A stretch of 64,000 nt of DNA. It comes from Natronomonas moolapensis 8.8.11 (GTDB taxonomy: Archaea > Halobacteriota > Halobacteria > Halobacteriales > Haloarculaceae). The notes under the pieces are model-generated. The model did not search any database, had not been told where the DNA came from, and saw only the letters and a program-made list of their open reading frames with translations. The stretch lies in contig NC_020388.1 of assembly GCF_000591055.1 (NCBI RefSeq), positions 1,178,001 to 1,242,000 of the forward strand, read 5' to 3'. The position numbers and the translations under genes were made by a program. Shown here one piece after another: positions 27,231 through 36,172 of this stretch (positions are counted from its first letter, which is position 1; each line of letters opens with the position of its first letter).

Positions 27231-27827
27231 TCAGGCGTCGTCCGGCGTTTCGGCGTCGTTGTCAGCCGCGGATTCGGCGTCGTTGTCAGCCGCGGGTTCG
27301 GCGTCGTTGTCAGCCGCGGGTTCGGCGTCGTTGTCAGCCGCGGGTTCGGCGTCGTTGACGCTGATCGTGACCGGCTCGTCGCCGCCCGAGTTCCCAACCC
27401 CGAGGTGGCAATCGAGGTTGAACACGGTGTTCAGTTCGTCTTGGACGTCCTCGACGACGCTTCCAACGAGTTCACTCGGCGCCATCGCGGTGTACTCGTA
27501 GGGATTGTTGCCCGCCCCGTCGGACTCGCGCTTGCGCCGTTCGACCTTTCCGTCCTCGTTGAGTTCCGCGAGCGATTCCCGGACGGTGCTCGGGTACAAC
27601 CCCGTTCCGTCGGCGACTTCCTCGCTCGTACTGGCCGGGTGCTGGCGGAGATAGACGTAGATCCGGGCCCGCGTTTCGGTGTCGAGCATCCACGACAGCA
27701 GATCCACGATCCCGTCGTCGAACTCCTCGGTGGCCCGCTCTGCCTCCTGTTCCAGTCGGTCCCGCACGCCCTCGCGGTCGTCGCTGGACCCCTCGGGGCC
27801 GTCTTCGGGGGAATCATCCGTAGACAT
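27231..27827 (-). CDS. winged-helix transcriptional regulator with acidic tandem-repeat tail
   Basis: 198 residues. An acidic N-terminal region (1-45), then a winged helix (about 48-115; ARIYVYLRQHPASTSEEVAD and LYPSTVRESLAELNEDGKV are the helices) and AGNNPYEYTAM before an acidic helix. Residues about 155-190 are five copies of an eight-residue unit like NDAEPAAD, from 24-base DNA repeats at about 27249-27357. The family is common in haloarchaea; targets are unknown. The repeat tail is extremely acidic and probably disordered. Confidence 0.8.
   Translation of the reverse strand: MSTDDSPEDGPEGSSDDREGVRDRLEQEAERATEEFDDGIVDLLSWMLDTETRARIYVYLRQHPASTSEEVADGTGLYPSTVRESLAELNEDGKVERRKRESDGAGNNPYEYTAMAPSELVGSVVEDVQDELNTVFNLDCHLGVGNSGGDEPVTISVNDAEPAADNDAEPAADNDAEPAADNDAESAADNDAETPDDA
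27249..27357 (-). repeat. 24-base in-frame tandem repeat in regulator gene
   Basis: Five units close to gtcgttgtcagccgcgggtt, 24 bases apart, inside the 3' end of the winged-helix gene. Copy number is probably variable between strains. Confidence 0.75.
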
Positions 27828-27940
27828 GTGTTGTGTTCAGTCGGACACAAGGTGTAGCAATAGATAAACGCTGTGACGCCGGTCGAAGCCGCGGCAACGG
27901 TCGTCCCTGAAGCCGACAGGGGCGACCGACCGAAAGCGAG

Positions 27941-27969
27941 CGGACGCGGGCCTTCGGGGGCCGCGTCCG
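27941..27969 (-). terminator. hairpin after the RND exporter gene
   Basis: CGGACGCGG and CCGCGTCCG form a perfect 9-bp stem around an 11-base loop, 7 bases beyond the exporter stop codon on the minus strand. Position and strength fit a transcript-end signal, though no long U-run follows. Confidence 0.5.
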
Positions 27970-27975
27970 CCGGAC

Positions 27976-30435
27976 TCACTCGGAGAGATCCGGCGCGTGT
28001 CGACCCCACAGCAGAAGCGTCGGCGGCAACACCAGGATCGAGGAGACGTACGAAAAGAACACGCTCACGGCCATCAACAACCCGAAGTTCCCGAGGATGG
28101 GCGTGATGGCCAACGCGAGCGCGCCGGTTCCGATCGAGGTCGTGAGCATACTGCCGGTCAGCGCCCCGCCGGTCCCGCTGAGCGTCGTCACGAGCGACCC
28201 GTAGGTCTCGCCGCTTTCGTTGTACTCGTCGACGAACCGGTGGGTGATGTGTACGGTATAGGCGACCCCTACCCCGACGGTGATCGAAAGTAACGTCGCC
28301 GTCAAGGCGTTCAACGGGAGACCGATCGCCCGCATCGTCGCCAACAGCAACGCGATCGTCACCAGGATCGGAAAGAGGTTCACGAGACCGAGCAGGGGCC
28401 GTCGTTCCAAAGCGCCGTAGACGATCACGAGGAACACGCTCGTGAGTATGACCGCGGTGACGAGACTCTGGATCGCCGAGGAGAATATCAGATCGGAGAC
28501 GGCGTTGAACACGACAACGCCCCCGGTGGCCGTCGCGGTGTAGCGGAACTCCTCCGCGAAGGCTCGAGCATCGGCCGAGACGTCGGCTTGGCCGGCGTCG
28601 GCCTCGATATCGTATTCGATCTTCGCGGCCCGGTGATCCGACGTGAGGAACTCGTTGGCCCGCCCGTCGCCGGTCTCGAGCTCGTCGTAGATCCGATCGA
28701 GATTCCGGTCGGGAACGCCGTTGTCGTTTCGGTCGTTGCGCTCGACGAGGGCGGCGAACTCCGGATCCCGCGCCGCGCGGTCTTGGATGACCGTGATGAT
28801 GCTCGTCGATTCGGCCCGACGGTCCTCCTCGATGAAGCTCTCCGGTGGGTCACGGTTCGTCCGGTGGATAGATTCGAGGGCGCCGTTGTCCTCGAAGGGG
28901 CCGACGAGGTATATGGTGGCTGTATCCTCCTGGCTCGCCTCGAAGCGGTCCTCAATCAGGTTGAGGTTTTTCGTTGCGGTGTACTCACTCGGTGCGAGCG
29001 GCTCGGGGAGAACGTCGATGTACACGGGGATCTCTTCGGGGGGCAGGAAGTCGTCGGTGTCGAAGGATCGATCGACGTCCTGGCCGTACGCCGCCGCGCC
29101 GCCGCCGATCACGAGCGTGAGGACGACGAACGCCGCCGGCGCGACCCGCGAGACCGTCGCGCCGATCGCCAGCAGCTGACCGAACTCCGAGTCCTCCGAG
29201 GAGATCGGCCCCGACCCGAACTCCGGGAGCGAAAGCCGATCCCGCATCCGATCGGCGGCTATTTTCAGCGCCGGAAGGAAGATGCCGAAAATAAAGAACG
29301 TGTACGAGATTCCGATGGCAGCGACCAGCCCGAAGTTGCTTATTGGCCCCAGATCGCTGATCACGTTCGCGCCGAACCCGAAGACGGTCGTGACGGTGAC
29401 AATGAAGAAGGCGACGATCAGCTGTCGATTCGCCGTCTTCATCGCCGCCCGGGGGGCGACGCCATTGACGCGTTCCTCCCGATAGCGGTTGATAATGTGG
29501 ATGCCGAAGTCGATCCCGACCGCGAGCAACAACACCGGGACGGCGATCATGTTCTGGTCGAACGGGATGCCGGCGTAGCCGACGGTCCCGAACGTCCACA
29601 CGAGCGTCACGACGAGCGCGATCAGCCCCAACACCAGATCGATCGGGTCGCGGTAGGCGACGATCAAAAAGGCGAGGATCAAAAGCAACACGAGCGGCAT
29701 AACGATCGTCAGCGAATCGCCGATGACGTTCGCGTTCTCGGCGCTTATAATTCCCGACCCGAACACCCGGATGTCGCCCTCGGTGCCCTCGACGACGGGC
29801 TGCATCGACGTCTGGATCTCCTCGATCTGGCCGCCGCCTTGGTCCGGCCCGCCGCCACTGCTGCTCGGCACGTCGTGTGTGACGACGGTGAGCGAGGCCG
29901 ACGCCGACGCCGAGGCGGCGTTGAAATCGTCCGACAGGAGCGCCCGGAACCGCGATTCGTCGGCCAACTCGCGGATCGTCTCTCGGATCTCGCGTTCGGA
30001 GGCCCGCTCGACGACCCGCAGTTGCGCCTCGGGCGTAGTCGCAGTCGGATCGAGTGCTCTGGCGACGATGACTGCCGGCCCCGCGGCCCCCTCGTATCTG
30101 AGCTCGGCCCGGCGATCGGTCCGATCCAGGGCCGTGAGGCTGCGGCGCAGTTCCGTCTTCGCAAGCACGTTGTCGCCGGCGTGGATCAGCTGCGTCGTCG
30201 CCTGGTCCTCCTCGAAGCGGTCGCCGAACTCGTCGTTGACCGCGTCCAAGGCCTCCTGCTCGGGAAGCCCCTCGGTGAACGCGTCAGTCGCCTCCGAGTC
30301 GGTCGTAATGAGCGGCATTCCGCCGGCGAGGAGGGCGGTCACGAGCACGAACACGCCGATGACCGCGATCGGACGGTCCAGGATGATCTCGTTGACCTGC
30401 TCGACGGCCGCTTCGAACGACTGGCCGAAGTCCAT
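27976..30435 (-). CDS. RND/MMPL-type exporter
   Basis: 819 residues with 12 membrane helices: helix 1 at about 18-38, a large external loop (about 45-230), helices 2-6 (about 232-405), a second large loop (about 450-650), and helices 8-12 (about 655-810). GIDFGIHIINRYREE and GVGVAYTVHITHRF are the two family motifs in helices 4 and 10. It is of the archaeal HAE3/MMPL type and probably moves lipids or hydrophobic compounds using the ion gradient. The COG1361 gene ends 4 bases before it; both lie downstream of a divergent TetR gene. Confidence 0.88.
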   Translation of the reverse strand: MDFGQSFEAAVEQVNEIILDRPIAVIGVFVLVTALLAGGMPLITTDSEATDAFTEGLPEQEALDAVNDEFGDRFEEDQATTQLIHAGDNVLAKTELRRSLTALDRTDRRAELRYEGAAGPAVIVARALDPTATTPEAQLRVVERASEREIRETIRELADESRFRALLSDDFNAASASASASLTVVTHDVPSSSGGGPDQGGGQIEEIQTSMQPVVEGTEGDIRVFGSGIISAENANVIGDSLTIVMPLVLLLILAFLIVAYRDPIDLVLGLIALVVTLVWTFGTVGYAGIPFDQNMIAVPVLLLAVGIDFGIHIINRYREERVNGVAPRAAMKTANRQLIVAFFIVTVTTVFGFGANVISDLGPISNFGLVAAIGISYTFFIFGIFLPALKIAADRMRDRLSLPEFGSGPISSEDSEFGQLLAIGATVSRVAPAAFVVLTLVIGGGAAAYGQDVDRSFDTDDFLPPEEIPVYIDVLPEPLAPSEYTATKNLNLIEDRFEASQEDTATIYLVGPFEDNGALESIHRTNRDPPESFIEEDRRAESTSIITVIQDRAARDPEFAALVERNDRNDNGVPDRNLDRIYDELETGDGRANEFLTSDHRAAKIEYDIEADAGQADVSADARAFAEEFRYTATATGGVVVFNAVSDLIFSSAIQSLVTAVILTSVFLVIVYGALERRPLLGLVNLFPILVTIALLLATMRAIGLPLNALTATLLSITVGVGVAYTVHITHRFVDEYNESGETYGSLVTTLSGTGGALTGSMLTTSIGTGALALAITPILGNFGLLMAVSVFFSYVSSILVLPPTLLLWGRHAPDLSE

Positions 30436-30439
30436 CGGC

Positions 30440-32134
30440 TTATCCTCGCCGCCGCCAGAGTACACCGGCTCCGATCGCGACGATCACGGCGAGGCCGCCG
30501 ACGAGGAGCCACGGGACGCCGCCGCCCTCGGCCTCGGTGACGTCGATGGCCGCCCGGTAGGTCTCCGAAACCTTGCTCGTGCCGTCCTCATCGTCGTATC
30601 TGAAGTCCATCTCGACCGAGTACGTCCGCGGCGCCGCACCGCCGTCGGCGCTGATCCGGAACGAGGTTGTCGTCGACTCGCCCGGTTCGAGGGACTCGGC
30701 GTAGGCCTCGTCGTCGTCGCCGGCACCGATCGGGCTGTCGGTGTACAGTTTGGCCTCGACGTCGCTGACGGGTTCGTCGAGGTTGTTCGTCACGGTCACG
30801 TTGACGAGTCGCTCCGAGCCGGCGGCGATGTTGTCGTCCTCGATGTCGAGGAGGAACTGATCGCGGCGTTCGGCGACCTCGGCGACGGCGTCGACGTCGT
30901 CGTAGCGGTTGAGCTCGTTGTCGTTGTTGCGGTAGGTGACCGCCATCGCGATCGACTTCGCGACGGGGTCGGCCTCGCGGGTGACCTCGAGCGGGAGCCG
31001 GAATTCCGCGGACTCGCCGGGGGCGAGCCTCCCGACCGCGACGTCGCGTTCGATCGCGACGACGTTCGGGTAGTCGTCGGCGTACCGGACGACGACGTTC
31101 TCGGCGGCGACGGGGCCGGTGTTGGTGACGGTGCCGGTGAGATCGCCGTCCTCGCCGACGCGGAGCGTCGAGTCGGTGTCGGTGATCTCGAAGGTCTGCT
31201 CGGCCATCGGCGTCACGTCCAGCGTCGGCTGTGTGTCCGTCCCGGGGATGCCGTTGGAGTCCTCGTAGCCGACGGTCGCGTTAAGTGGATACGCTCGCTC
31301 GCTTGCGCGCGGGCCGAACCGGACGTCGTACTCGATCGTCGCGGTCTCGCCGGGGGCGAGCGAGGAGACGCTTGCCGTCTCGCTCGTGCTGTCGCCGAAG
31401 CTGACCCGCTGGCTCGTCGACGTGAGTTCGACGGTGAGGTCCTCCGCGCGTTCGCCGCCCACGTTTTCGATTTCGGCCGTCGTCGCGCCCGAGTCGTCGA
31501 TCTGGGCGGCCGTGTCGAGTTCGGTGATGTCGAAGCGGGGGGCGTCGTCGATGACGATGTCGACCTCGCGGGTGACGGTGTGTGAGCGATCACCCTGGGT
31601 GCCGCCGACGTCGAAGACGCGGGAAGTGTGTCGGTACTCGAGTTCGACCTCGATCTCGTATTCGCCCTCCTCTGCGTCCTCGGGTACGTCGATCTCGATG
31701 GGTACGTCCCTCGGCTCCTCGGTGGTGATGCTGCCGACGGATCGCTCGCCCGTCTCGACGGAGATCGGCGCGCGCTGTTTGTCGACCTCGACGCGGACGT
31801 TGCGGGCGGTGGTGGTGACGTCGGTCGAGTCGGGCGAACTGCCGTCGTTCACCTCGCCGTCGTTTGCGATCTGCAGCGTCAACTCGCTCGTCTGCCCGGG
31901 CGTGAACGTGTCGTCGGGGACGAACACGTCCAGGTCGACGTCGCCCGAAGAAAAGCCCGTCTGGGCGCTTGCCGTCCCCGGACCGAGGGCGATTGCCCCG
32001 ACACCCGTCGCGGTGACCAACAGAAACACCGCGGCGACGACGCCGAGCGACCCGAGGCCCCCACCACTCCATCGCGGTTCGGCAGTCGTGTTCGAATCGA
32101 TGCGGTTTCGGGGACCGTCGGGGCCGTCGTCCAT
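30440..32134 (-). CDS. S-layer-type (COG1361) secreted protein of an RND module
   Basis: 564 residues. A signal or anchor helix at about 30-55 (GVVAAVFLLVTATGVGAI, then a cleavage-like ASAQ), then several beta-sandwich repeats of about 110 residues with NVTVTN-type ends, and a C-terminal membrane helix (about 540-560, LLVGGLAVIVAIGAGVL) followed by RRRG. This is the COG1361 architecture commonly encoded beside archaeal RND exporters, where it may be an external adaptor. Co-transcribed with the exporter (4-base gap). A leaderless promoter TATA box lies at about 32160-32166. Confidence 0.8.
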   Translation of the reverse strand: MDDGPDGPRNRIDSNTTAEPRWSGGGLGSLGVVAAVFLLVTATGVGAIALGPGTASAQTGFSSGDVDLDVFVPDDTFTPGQTSELTLQIANDGEVNDGSSPDSTDVTTTARNVRVEVDKQRAPISVETGERSVGSITTEEPRDVPIEIDVPEDAEEGEYEIEVELEYRHTSRVFDVGGTQGDRSHTVTREVDIVIDDAPRFDITELDTAAQIDDSGATTAEIENVGGERAEDLTVELTSTSQRVSFGDSTSETASVSSLAPGETATIEYDVRFGPRASERAYPLNATVGYEDSNGIPGTDTQPTLDVTPMAEQTFEITDTDSTLRVGEDGDLTGTVTNTGPVAAENVVVRYADDYPNVVAIERDVAVGRLAPGESAEFRLPLEVTREADPVAKSIAMAVTYRNNDNELNRYDDVDAVAEVAERRDQFLLDIEDDNIAAGSERLVNVTVTNNLDEPVSDVEAKLYTDSPIGAGDDDEAYAESLEPGESTTTSFRISADGGAAPRTYSVEMDFRYDDEDGTSKVSETYRAAIDVTEAEGGGVPWLLVGGLAVIVAIGAGVLWRRRG

Positions 32135-32159
32135 TGGATATAATATAAAACCAAAAATT

Positions 32160-32166
32160 CATAAAC
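32160..32166 (-). promoter_or_regulatory. TATA box of the RND/S-layer operon
   Basis: TTTATGA on the minus strand, 26-32 bases before the ATG at 32134. The second TATA-like run at 32139-32150 is too close to the ATG. Confidence 0.5.
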
Positions 32167-32176
32167 CTTCTGTTCT

Positions 32177-32188
32177 TGCATTTTTGCA
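32177..32188. promoter_or_regulatory. candidate TetR operator
   Basis: TGCATTTTTGCA, two TGCA half-sites around TTTT, lies in the 139-base divergent region between the TetR gene and the RND operon, directly upstream of the RND TATA box. Its position fits repression by TetR; the pairing is inferred. Confidence 0.35.
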
Positions 32189-32273
32189 TGTGCCCGACGG
32201 GACGCTCGCGACGCGATCATGCACCCAGCATCGCTGTCGGTGTTGACGACCCTGACGGCCGGGGACGGGGCGA

Positions 32274-32879
32274 ATGAAGGGATTCAGCGACGCCGAACGC
32301 GACCGGATCCGCGAGGGGTTGATCGAGGCCGGCCGCGAGCAGTTCTCGGCGCTCGGCCACGACCGGACCCGGATCAGCGACCTGACTGACGCGGTCGACA
32401 TCGCGACGAGCACGTTTTATCAGTTCTTCGACTCGAAGGAGGCGCTGTACCTGGAGATACTCGGCCGCGAGCAGAGCCGGATGGCCGACGAACTCGAGGG
32501 CATCCTGAACGACACCTCGGACCTGCGATCGGAGGTTCTGGCCGGCTTCGAGTACTTTTTCAACGAACTGGAGACGAACCCCCTCTACTACCGGCTCATC
32601 GTCGAGGACGACATCCGACCGCTCCACGTCGAGGCGAGCGAGGCAGGCCTCGAAGCGTACTACGAAGAACAGTTTCGGATGTTCGAGCCCCACGCCGAGC
32701 GGTGGACAAAAAAGGACGCCTTCCGAGTCGACGACCCCGAGGAGCTGGTCGGGCTCTTCCGGTTGCTCTCTTTTACGATCGTAGCGAAGGAGACGTTCGA
32801 GGGCGTCGGTCCCTCGAGGATCGACGACGCCCACGGGTCGCTCGTCGCGTCGCTCGTCGACGGGCTTTTCGTCGAATAA
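32274..32879 (+). CDS. TetR/AcrR family regulator
   Basis: 201 residues. FSDAERDRIREGLIEAGREQ is helix 1, then TRISDLTDAVDIATSTFYQF and FDSKEALYLEIL form the helix-turn-helix of TetR regulators (residues about 28-60). The C-terminal ligand domain (about 70-195) is helical. Divergent from the RND/S-layer operon, so it is probably the local repressor responding to an exported compound. Confidence 0.9.
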   Translation: MKGFSDAERDRIREGLIEAGREQFSALGHDRTRISDLTDAVDIATSTFYQFFDSKEALYLEILGREQSRMADELEGILNDTSDLRSEVLAGFEYFFNELETNPLYYRLIVEDDIRPLHVEASEAGLEAYYEEQFRMFEPHAERWTKKDAFRVDDPEELVGLFRLLSFTIVAKETFEGVGPSRIDDAHGSLVASLVDGLFVE

Positions 32880-32897
32880 GAGCGACCAGGGGCGAGC

Positions 32898-33974
32898 TCA
32901 CTCCAACACGAGCGACGCACAGAGCGCGTCGAGACCCGCCTCCTCGCGGAGGCGGCGCTGTCTTGTGGCTCCACTTTCGCCGTCGTACAGGTCTGCGATC
33001 CCCGAGACGCCGAGGCGGCTTCGCTCGCGGTCGACCAACTCCCCGAGCGACACCGTCTCCGCCGGATCGGCGGCGAGCAGTTCGGCGTCGTGTCCATACC
33101 GGAGCGCACGCCACTTGTTCTCGTCGAGGAACTCCCGGCGGTGGTCGCTCCCGGCCTCGCCGTCGTCGTAGCGCGCGCCGAGGTCCTCGACGAGCGCCTC
33201 GGTGTACTCGACGAACGCCAGCACCCGGTCGGGGTCGGCCTGCCCGTCCGGCGTCCGGACTTCGACGGTGCCGTGTTCGGAGTGGGGGCGGACGTCGAAC
33301 CACAACTCGCCGCGATCGTTTATCGACCCGGTCTCGACCATCGTCCGCTCGAAGGCCCGAAACGACTCGAAGTCCTCGAAGGCGGTCGGGACGCCCGTGT
33401 TCGGGAGCGCCTCGAAGATCTTCGCCCGGGCCGATTGCAGCCCCGTGTCGAAGCCGTTCCAGTACGGCGAGTTCGCCGACAGCGCGAGCATGATCGGCAG
33501 GTACCACCGGAGTTCGTTGGCGATCCAGACGGCCTTGTCGGCATCGTCGACGCCGACGTGGACGTGGACGCCGGCGGTCGTGTTTCGGTGTTGGGGGTAC
33601 TGGATGCGCTCGAGTTGTTCGCGGTAGCGCGGCTTCTCGGCGTGGTCGAGTTCGCGCCACTTCGCCGCCGGGTGCAGCCCGGCCGCCGCGATGTCGAACC
33701 CGTGTCGGTTCGCGTGCTCGACGAGCGCGCTCCGGACGTCGTCGAGGGCCTCGTGGGCCGCCCTGAGCGAGTCGACCGTCGGCGTCTGCGTCTCGATGAC
33801 GAACCTGAACAGTTCGTGATCGAGTCGGCCCTCGAGGAGTTCGGGCGGTTCGCTCCCGTAGACGAGTTCGTCGATCCCCGAGGTGGGACGTCCGTCAGCG
33901 TCGACAATAAAGAACTCCTCTTCGATGCCGAGCGTTCCGGCCCGGTCGAACGCGTCGCGCGAACCCAGATCCAT
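32898..33974 (-). CDS. gshA: glutamate-cysteine ligase (GCS2 family)
   Basis: 358 residues. [20 protein letters not shown] is the N-terminal strand with the Glu residues that bind Mg-[22 protein letters not shown] and [20 protein letters not shown] are GCS2 signatures; VEVRTPDGQ is the last strand. It joins Glu and Cys with ATP to gamma-glutamylcysteine, the main small thiol in haloarchaea. Leaderless: TATA box at about 34000-34005. A second GCS2-family gene lies at 58439-59563, and the two are clearly diverged. Confidence 0.85.
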   Translation of the reverse strand: MDLGSRDAFDRAGTLGIEEEFFIVDADGRPTSGIDELVYGSEPPELLEGRLDHELFRFVIETQTPTVDSLRAAHEALDDVRSALVEHANRHGFDIAAAGLHPAAKWRELDHAEKPRYREQLERIQYPQHRNTTAGVHVHVGVDDADKAVWIANELRWYLPIMLALSANSPYWNGFDTGLQSARAKIFEALPNTGVPTAFEDFESFRAFERTMVETGSINDRGELWFDVRPHSEHGTVEVRTPDGQADPDRVLAFVEYTEALVEDLGARYDDGEAGSDHRREFLDENKWRALRYGHDAELLAADPAETVSLGELVDRERSRLGVSGIADLYDGESGATRQRRLREEAGLDALCASLVLE

Positions 33975-33999
33975 CGTGGTCGTATTCAGCGTGCGCCGT

Positions 34000-34005
34000 T
34001 AAATA
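34000..34005 (-). promoter_or_regulatory. TATA box of gshA
   Basis: TATTTA on the minus strand 26-31 bases before the ATG at 33974. Confidence 0.5.
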
Positions 34006-34101
34006 CCATGTGACCGCGGCCGACTCCGACGGAATCGCACGCTACCGCGTCGAACCGCTCGCACGCGGCTTCCATCGGCGCCGCAGACGTCTGCCGCCCC
34101 G

Positions 34102-34737
34102 TCAGCGCGGCGTCGCGACAACGCCGAAGTGATCCTCGTGAAACGGCTCCAGCGACCGCGTTTCGAGGACCTCGTACCCCTCCGAGAGCGTTTCCAGTAC
34201 CGACTCGAGGACGGCATCCGGATCGGCGACGACGTCCTCGCTTCGCGTTTTGACCGCCAACAGCAGCCGGCCGCCCTCGCGGAGGAAGCGCCGGTTCGTC
34301 ACCGCGACGTCGGCCTGTCCGCGCGTCGCGACGTCCTGGACGATCGCGTCGACCGGTTCGACGACGTGGGCGTACGTCTCCGGGGCTCTCGCGTCTTTCA
34401 ACAGCGAAAAGAGGTTCGGCCGGGGCTCGGCGGCGTCGAGCAGGTCGCGGGTCGGCCGGGCCGCGAACTCGACGGCGTAGGTCGGCCCGGCGAAGTCGGC
34501 GACGTGGCTGACGGTCGTCCCCGCCGCGGCGCCGAGGTACAGCACGGTCTCGCCGCCCTCGAGGCCGTGTTCGACCCCGCGCTCGAACATCGCCCCGAGC
34601 TTCGATCGACGGGCGTCCCAGCGACGCCACTCGCCGTCGGTCGGCTCGCCGTACACCGGGTCGCCGCGGGTCGCGAGCCACTCGTCGTCGCCGCCGAAGG
34701 TGCGCCGCTCGACGCCGTCGGGGAGGGCGGGCGTCAT
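34102..34737 (-). CDS. flpA: fibrillarin-like rRNA/tRNA 2'-O-methyltransferase
   Basis: 211 residues. The N-terminus ALPDGVERRTFGGDDEWLAT is the family start; ETVLYLGAAAGTTVSHVADF is SAM motif I; TYAVEFAARPTRDLLDAAEP and VDAIVQDVATRGQADVAVTN are the following strands with the Asp and Lys/Asn contacts; LLAVKTRSEDV holds the catalytic Lys. It is the catalytic subunit of the C/D box sRNP. Its start overlaps the nop5 stop by four bases. Confidence 0.95.
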   Translation of the reverse strand: MTPALPDGVERRTFGGDDEWLATRGDPVYGEPTDGEWRRWDARRSKLGAMFERGVEHGLEGGETVLYLGAAAGTTVSHVADFAGPTYAVEFAARPTRDLLDAAEPRPNLFSLLKDARAPETYAHVVEPVDAIVQDVATRGQADVAVTNRRFLREGGRLLLAVKTRSEDVVADPDAVLESVLETLSEGYEVLETRSLEPFHEDHFGVVATPR

Positions 34738-35570
34738 TCGACATCACGCGCCTGGATGCGCTCGATGCGGTCGTGGAGTTCGGTCTCCAGTTCGGGACGC
34801 CGGTCGCCGGCGTAGTGGTCGATCCGCGCCGCGATGGAGAGCTTCCCGGCGAGCGCCCGCGCCGCCGACCCCCGGTGTTCGGGGTGGGTACCGCTCACGG
34901 CTTCGTGGGTGAAGATGATTCCGTGTTTCGGCGACGGCGCCCGCCCGCGGAGGTGGGCGAACAGCGCCTCCTCCGCTCCGAGGACCTGCACGGTCCCGGC
35001 CGGCTTCCGGGCGAGTTGTTTCAGCCCGCCCGCGAGTGCGATGAGCCGGGCGGCGAGTACGGCACCCGCCAGCGCAGTGAGGTTCGGCGCGACCTCCGGG
35101 GCGGTCCGCTCGATGTGGCTCCGCAGCGCCGCGGCCTCGTCGTCGAGCCCCGCGGCCCGCTCGGCGAGCGAGGCGAGCCGGCGGTCTTCGGGCTCCTCCT
35201 CGCCGGCCAGCGTCCGCGCGTAGGCGACGCCGGAGCCCGCCTCCTCGCGCTTTCGGCCCGCCCACTCGGCGACCCGCTCGGCGAGTTCGTTCGCGACGCG
35301 CTCGCAGTCGTCCATCGCCCGGACGCTGCTCACGAGGTCCCGGTCCGCCGCCGTCTCCGCCTCCCGGACGGCCGCCCGCGTCGCCGACGTCGTCGCGTCG
35401 TGAAGCAGGTCGTAGTAGTCGTCCTCGTCGGCGGCGAAGCCCGCCTCGACCGCCCGCGCGGGCCACTCGGCCGGCTCCTCGGCGGTCCCGCGTTCGATCG
35501 CCTCGCGGGCCTCCTCGAGGTCGGCCGGGTCGACGTCCTCGAACCACCCCCTCCCAGTATTTTCGGTCAT
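34734..35570 (-). CDS. nop5: Nop5/Nop56-like C/D sRNP core protein
   Basis: 278 residues. An N-terminal fibrillarin-interacting region is reduced (GWFEDVDPADLEEAREAIER), then a coiled coil (about 75-180) and the Nop domain: TERTAPEVAPNLTALAGAVL-type stretch, LIALAGGLKQLARKPAGTVQ and VLGAEEALFAHLRGRAPSPK followed by GIIFTHEAV. The Nop domain binds the K-turn formed by C/D boxes together with L7Ae. A TATA box at about 35606-35617 precedes the ATG. Coding for both Nop5 and fibrillarin from one transcript is usual in archaea. Confidence 0.92.
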   Translation of the reverse strand: MTENTGRGWFEDVDPADLEEAREAIERGTAEEPAEWPARAVEAGFAADEDDYYDLLHDATTSATRAAVREAETAADRDLVSSVRAMDDCERVANELAERVAEWAGRKREEAGSGVAYARTLAGEEEPEDRRLASLAERAAGLDDEAAALRSHIERTAPEVAPNLTALAGAVLAARLIALAGGLKQLARKPAGTVQVLGAEEALFAHLRGRAPSPKHGIIFTHEAVSGTHPEHRGSAARALAGKLSIAARIDHYAGDRRPELETELHDRIERIQARDVE

Positions 35571-35605
35571 ACCGGGGCTTTCGTCCCCACTGTTGTTAGT
35601 TGTCG

Positions 35606-35617
35606 CTTTTTATATCG
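35606..35617 (-). promoter_or_regulatory. TATA box of the nop5-flpA operon
   Basis: CGATATAAAAAG on the minus strand about 36-47 bases before the ATG at 35570, leaving room for a short leader. Confidence 0.5.
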
Positions 35618-35677
35618 ACCGGGGGAGCGGGCGCTCGCCGGTCTCCGGCCTCGGTACCCGATTCCCGACGGCCCGTC

Positions 35678-35983
35678 CTACAGTTCCAGTTCGGTCGCCG
35701 ACTCGACCTCGAACCGGAGGACCTCGGGCTCCCCCGCGAGCAGGTCCGGGAGCGCCGCCTCGAACGCCTCGAAGTGCTCCGTCTCCGTGTGGGTCTCGAA
35801 CGCGTCGGCGTCCTCGTAGCGCTCGGCGAACCGAACCGTGTTCGGCTCCGAGACGTCCATCGCGGCCCGATACTCGATCGTTCCTGCCTCCGCCTGCGAC
35901 TGTTCGACGAGGTCCTCGATCGTTTCGAGGGCCTCCTCGCGCTTCGCCGGGTCGAGCGGAAATGTCGCGTGTACGAGTATCAT
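35678..35983 (-). CDS. antibiotic biosynthesis monooxygenase-type protein
   Basis: 101 residues, an ABM-fold ferredoxin-like dimer protein. MILVHATFPLDPAKREEALE and then SQAEAGTIEYRAAMDVSEPN, ERYEDADAFETHTETEHFEA match the quinol monooxygenase/YgiN pattern. The substrate is unknown; small ABM proteins oxidise quinols or serve as heme-related enzymes. TATA box at 36008-36016 (minus strand) gives a leaderless start. Confidence 0.8.
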   Translation of the reverse strand: MILVHATFPLDPAKREEALETIEDLVEQSQAEAGTIEYRAAMDVSEPNTVRFAERYEDADAFETHTETEHFEAFEAALPDLLAGEPEVLRFEVESATELEL

Positions 35984-36007
35984 CCGGGTGGATTCGAAAG
36001 GGGACGT

Positions 36008-36016
36008 AATATAAAT
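36008..36016 (-). promoter_or_regulatory. TATA box of the monooxygenase gene
   Basis: ATTTATATT on the minus strand 25-33 bases before the ATG at 35983. Confidence 0.5.
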
Positions 36017-36172
36017 CCACGCCGGGTGGGTGAGTTGGGTGGATCACCGGCTCGTGTCGAGAGCTGGCTGCTGGTCCGAGAAGACGAACAGGACGCTGGG
36101 GGTAACGGACTGCCACAAGTAGGGATCGGTGGCGAGCGCGTTAATAAAAGGCTTCGATCCCTCTCGAGTCGT

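Noticed and set aside
27249-27357. CRISPR-like direct repeats
   Set aside because: Repeats are in frame inside a protein-coding gene and directly tandem without spacers.
28588-30540. 650-residue plus-strand frame opposite the RND exporter
   Set aside because: Antisense to a well-defined 12-helix exporter; sequence is low-complexity Arg/Asp/Glu without motifs.
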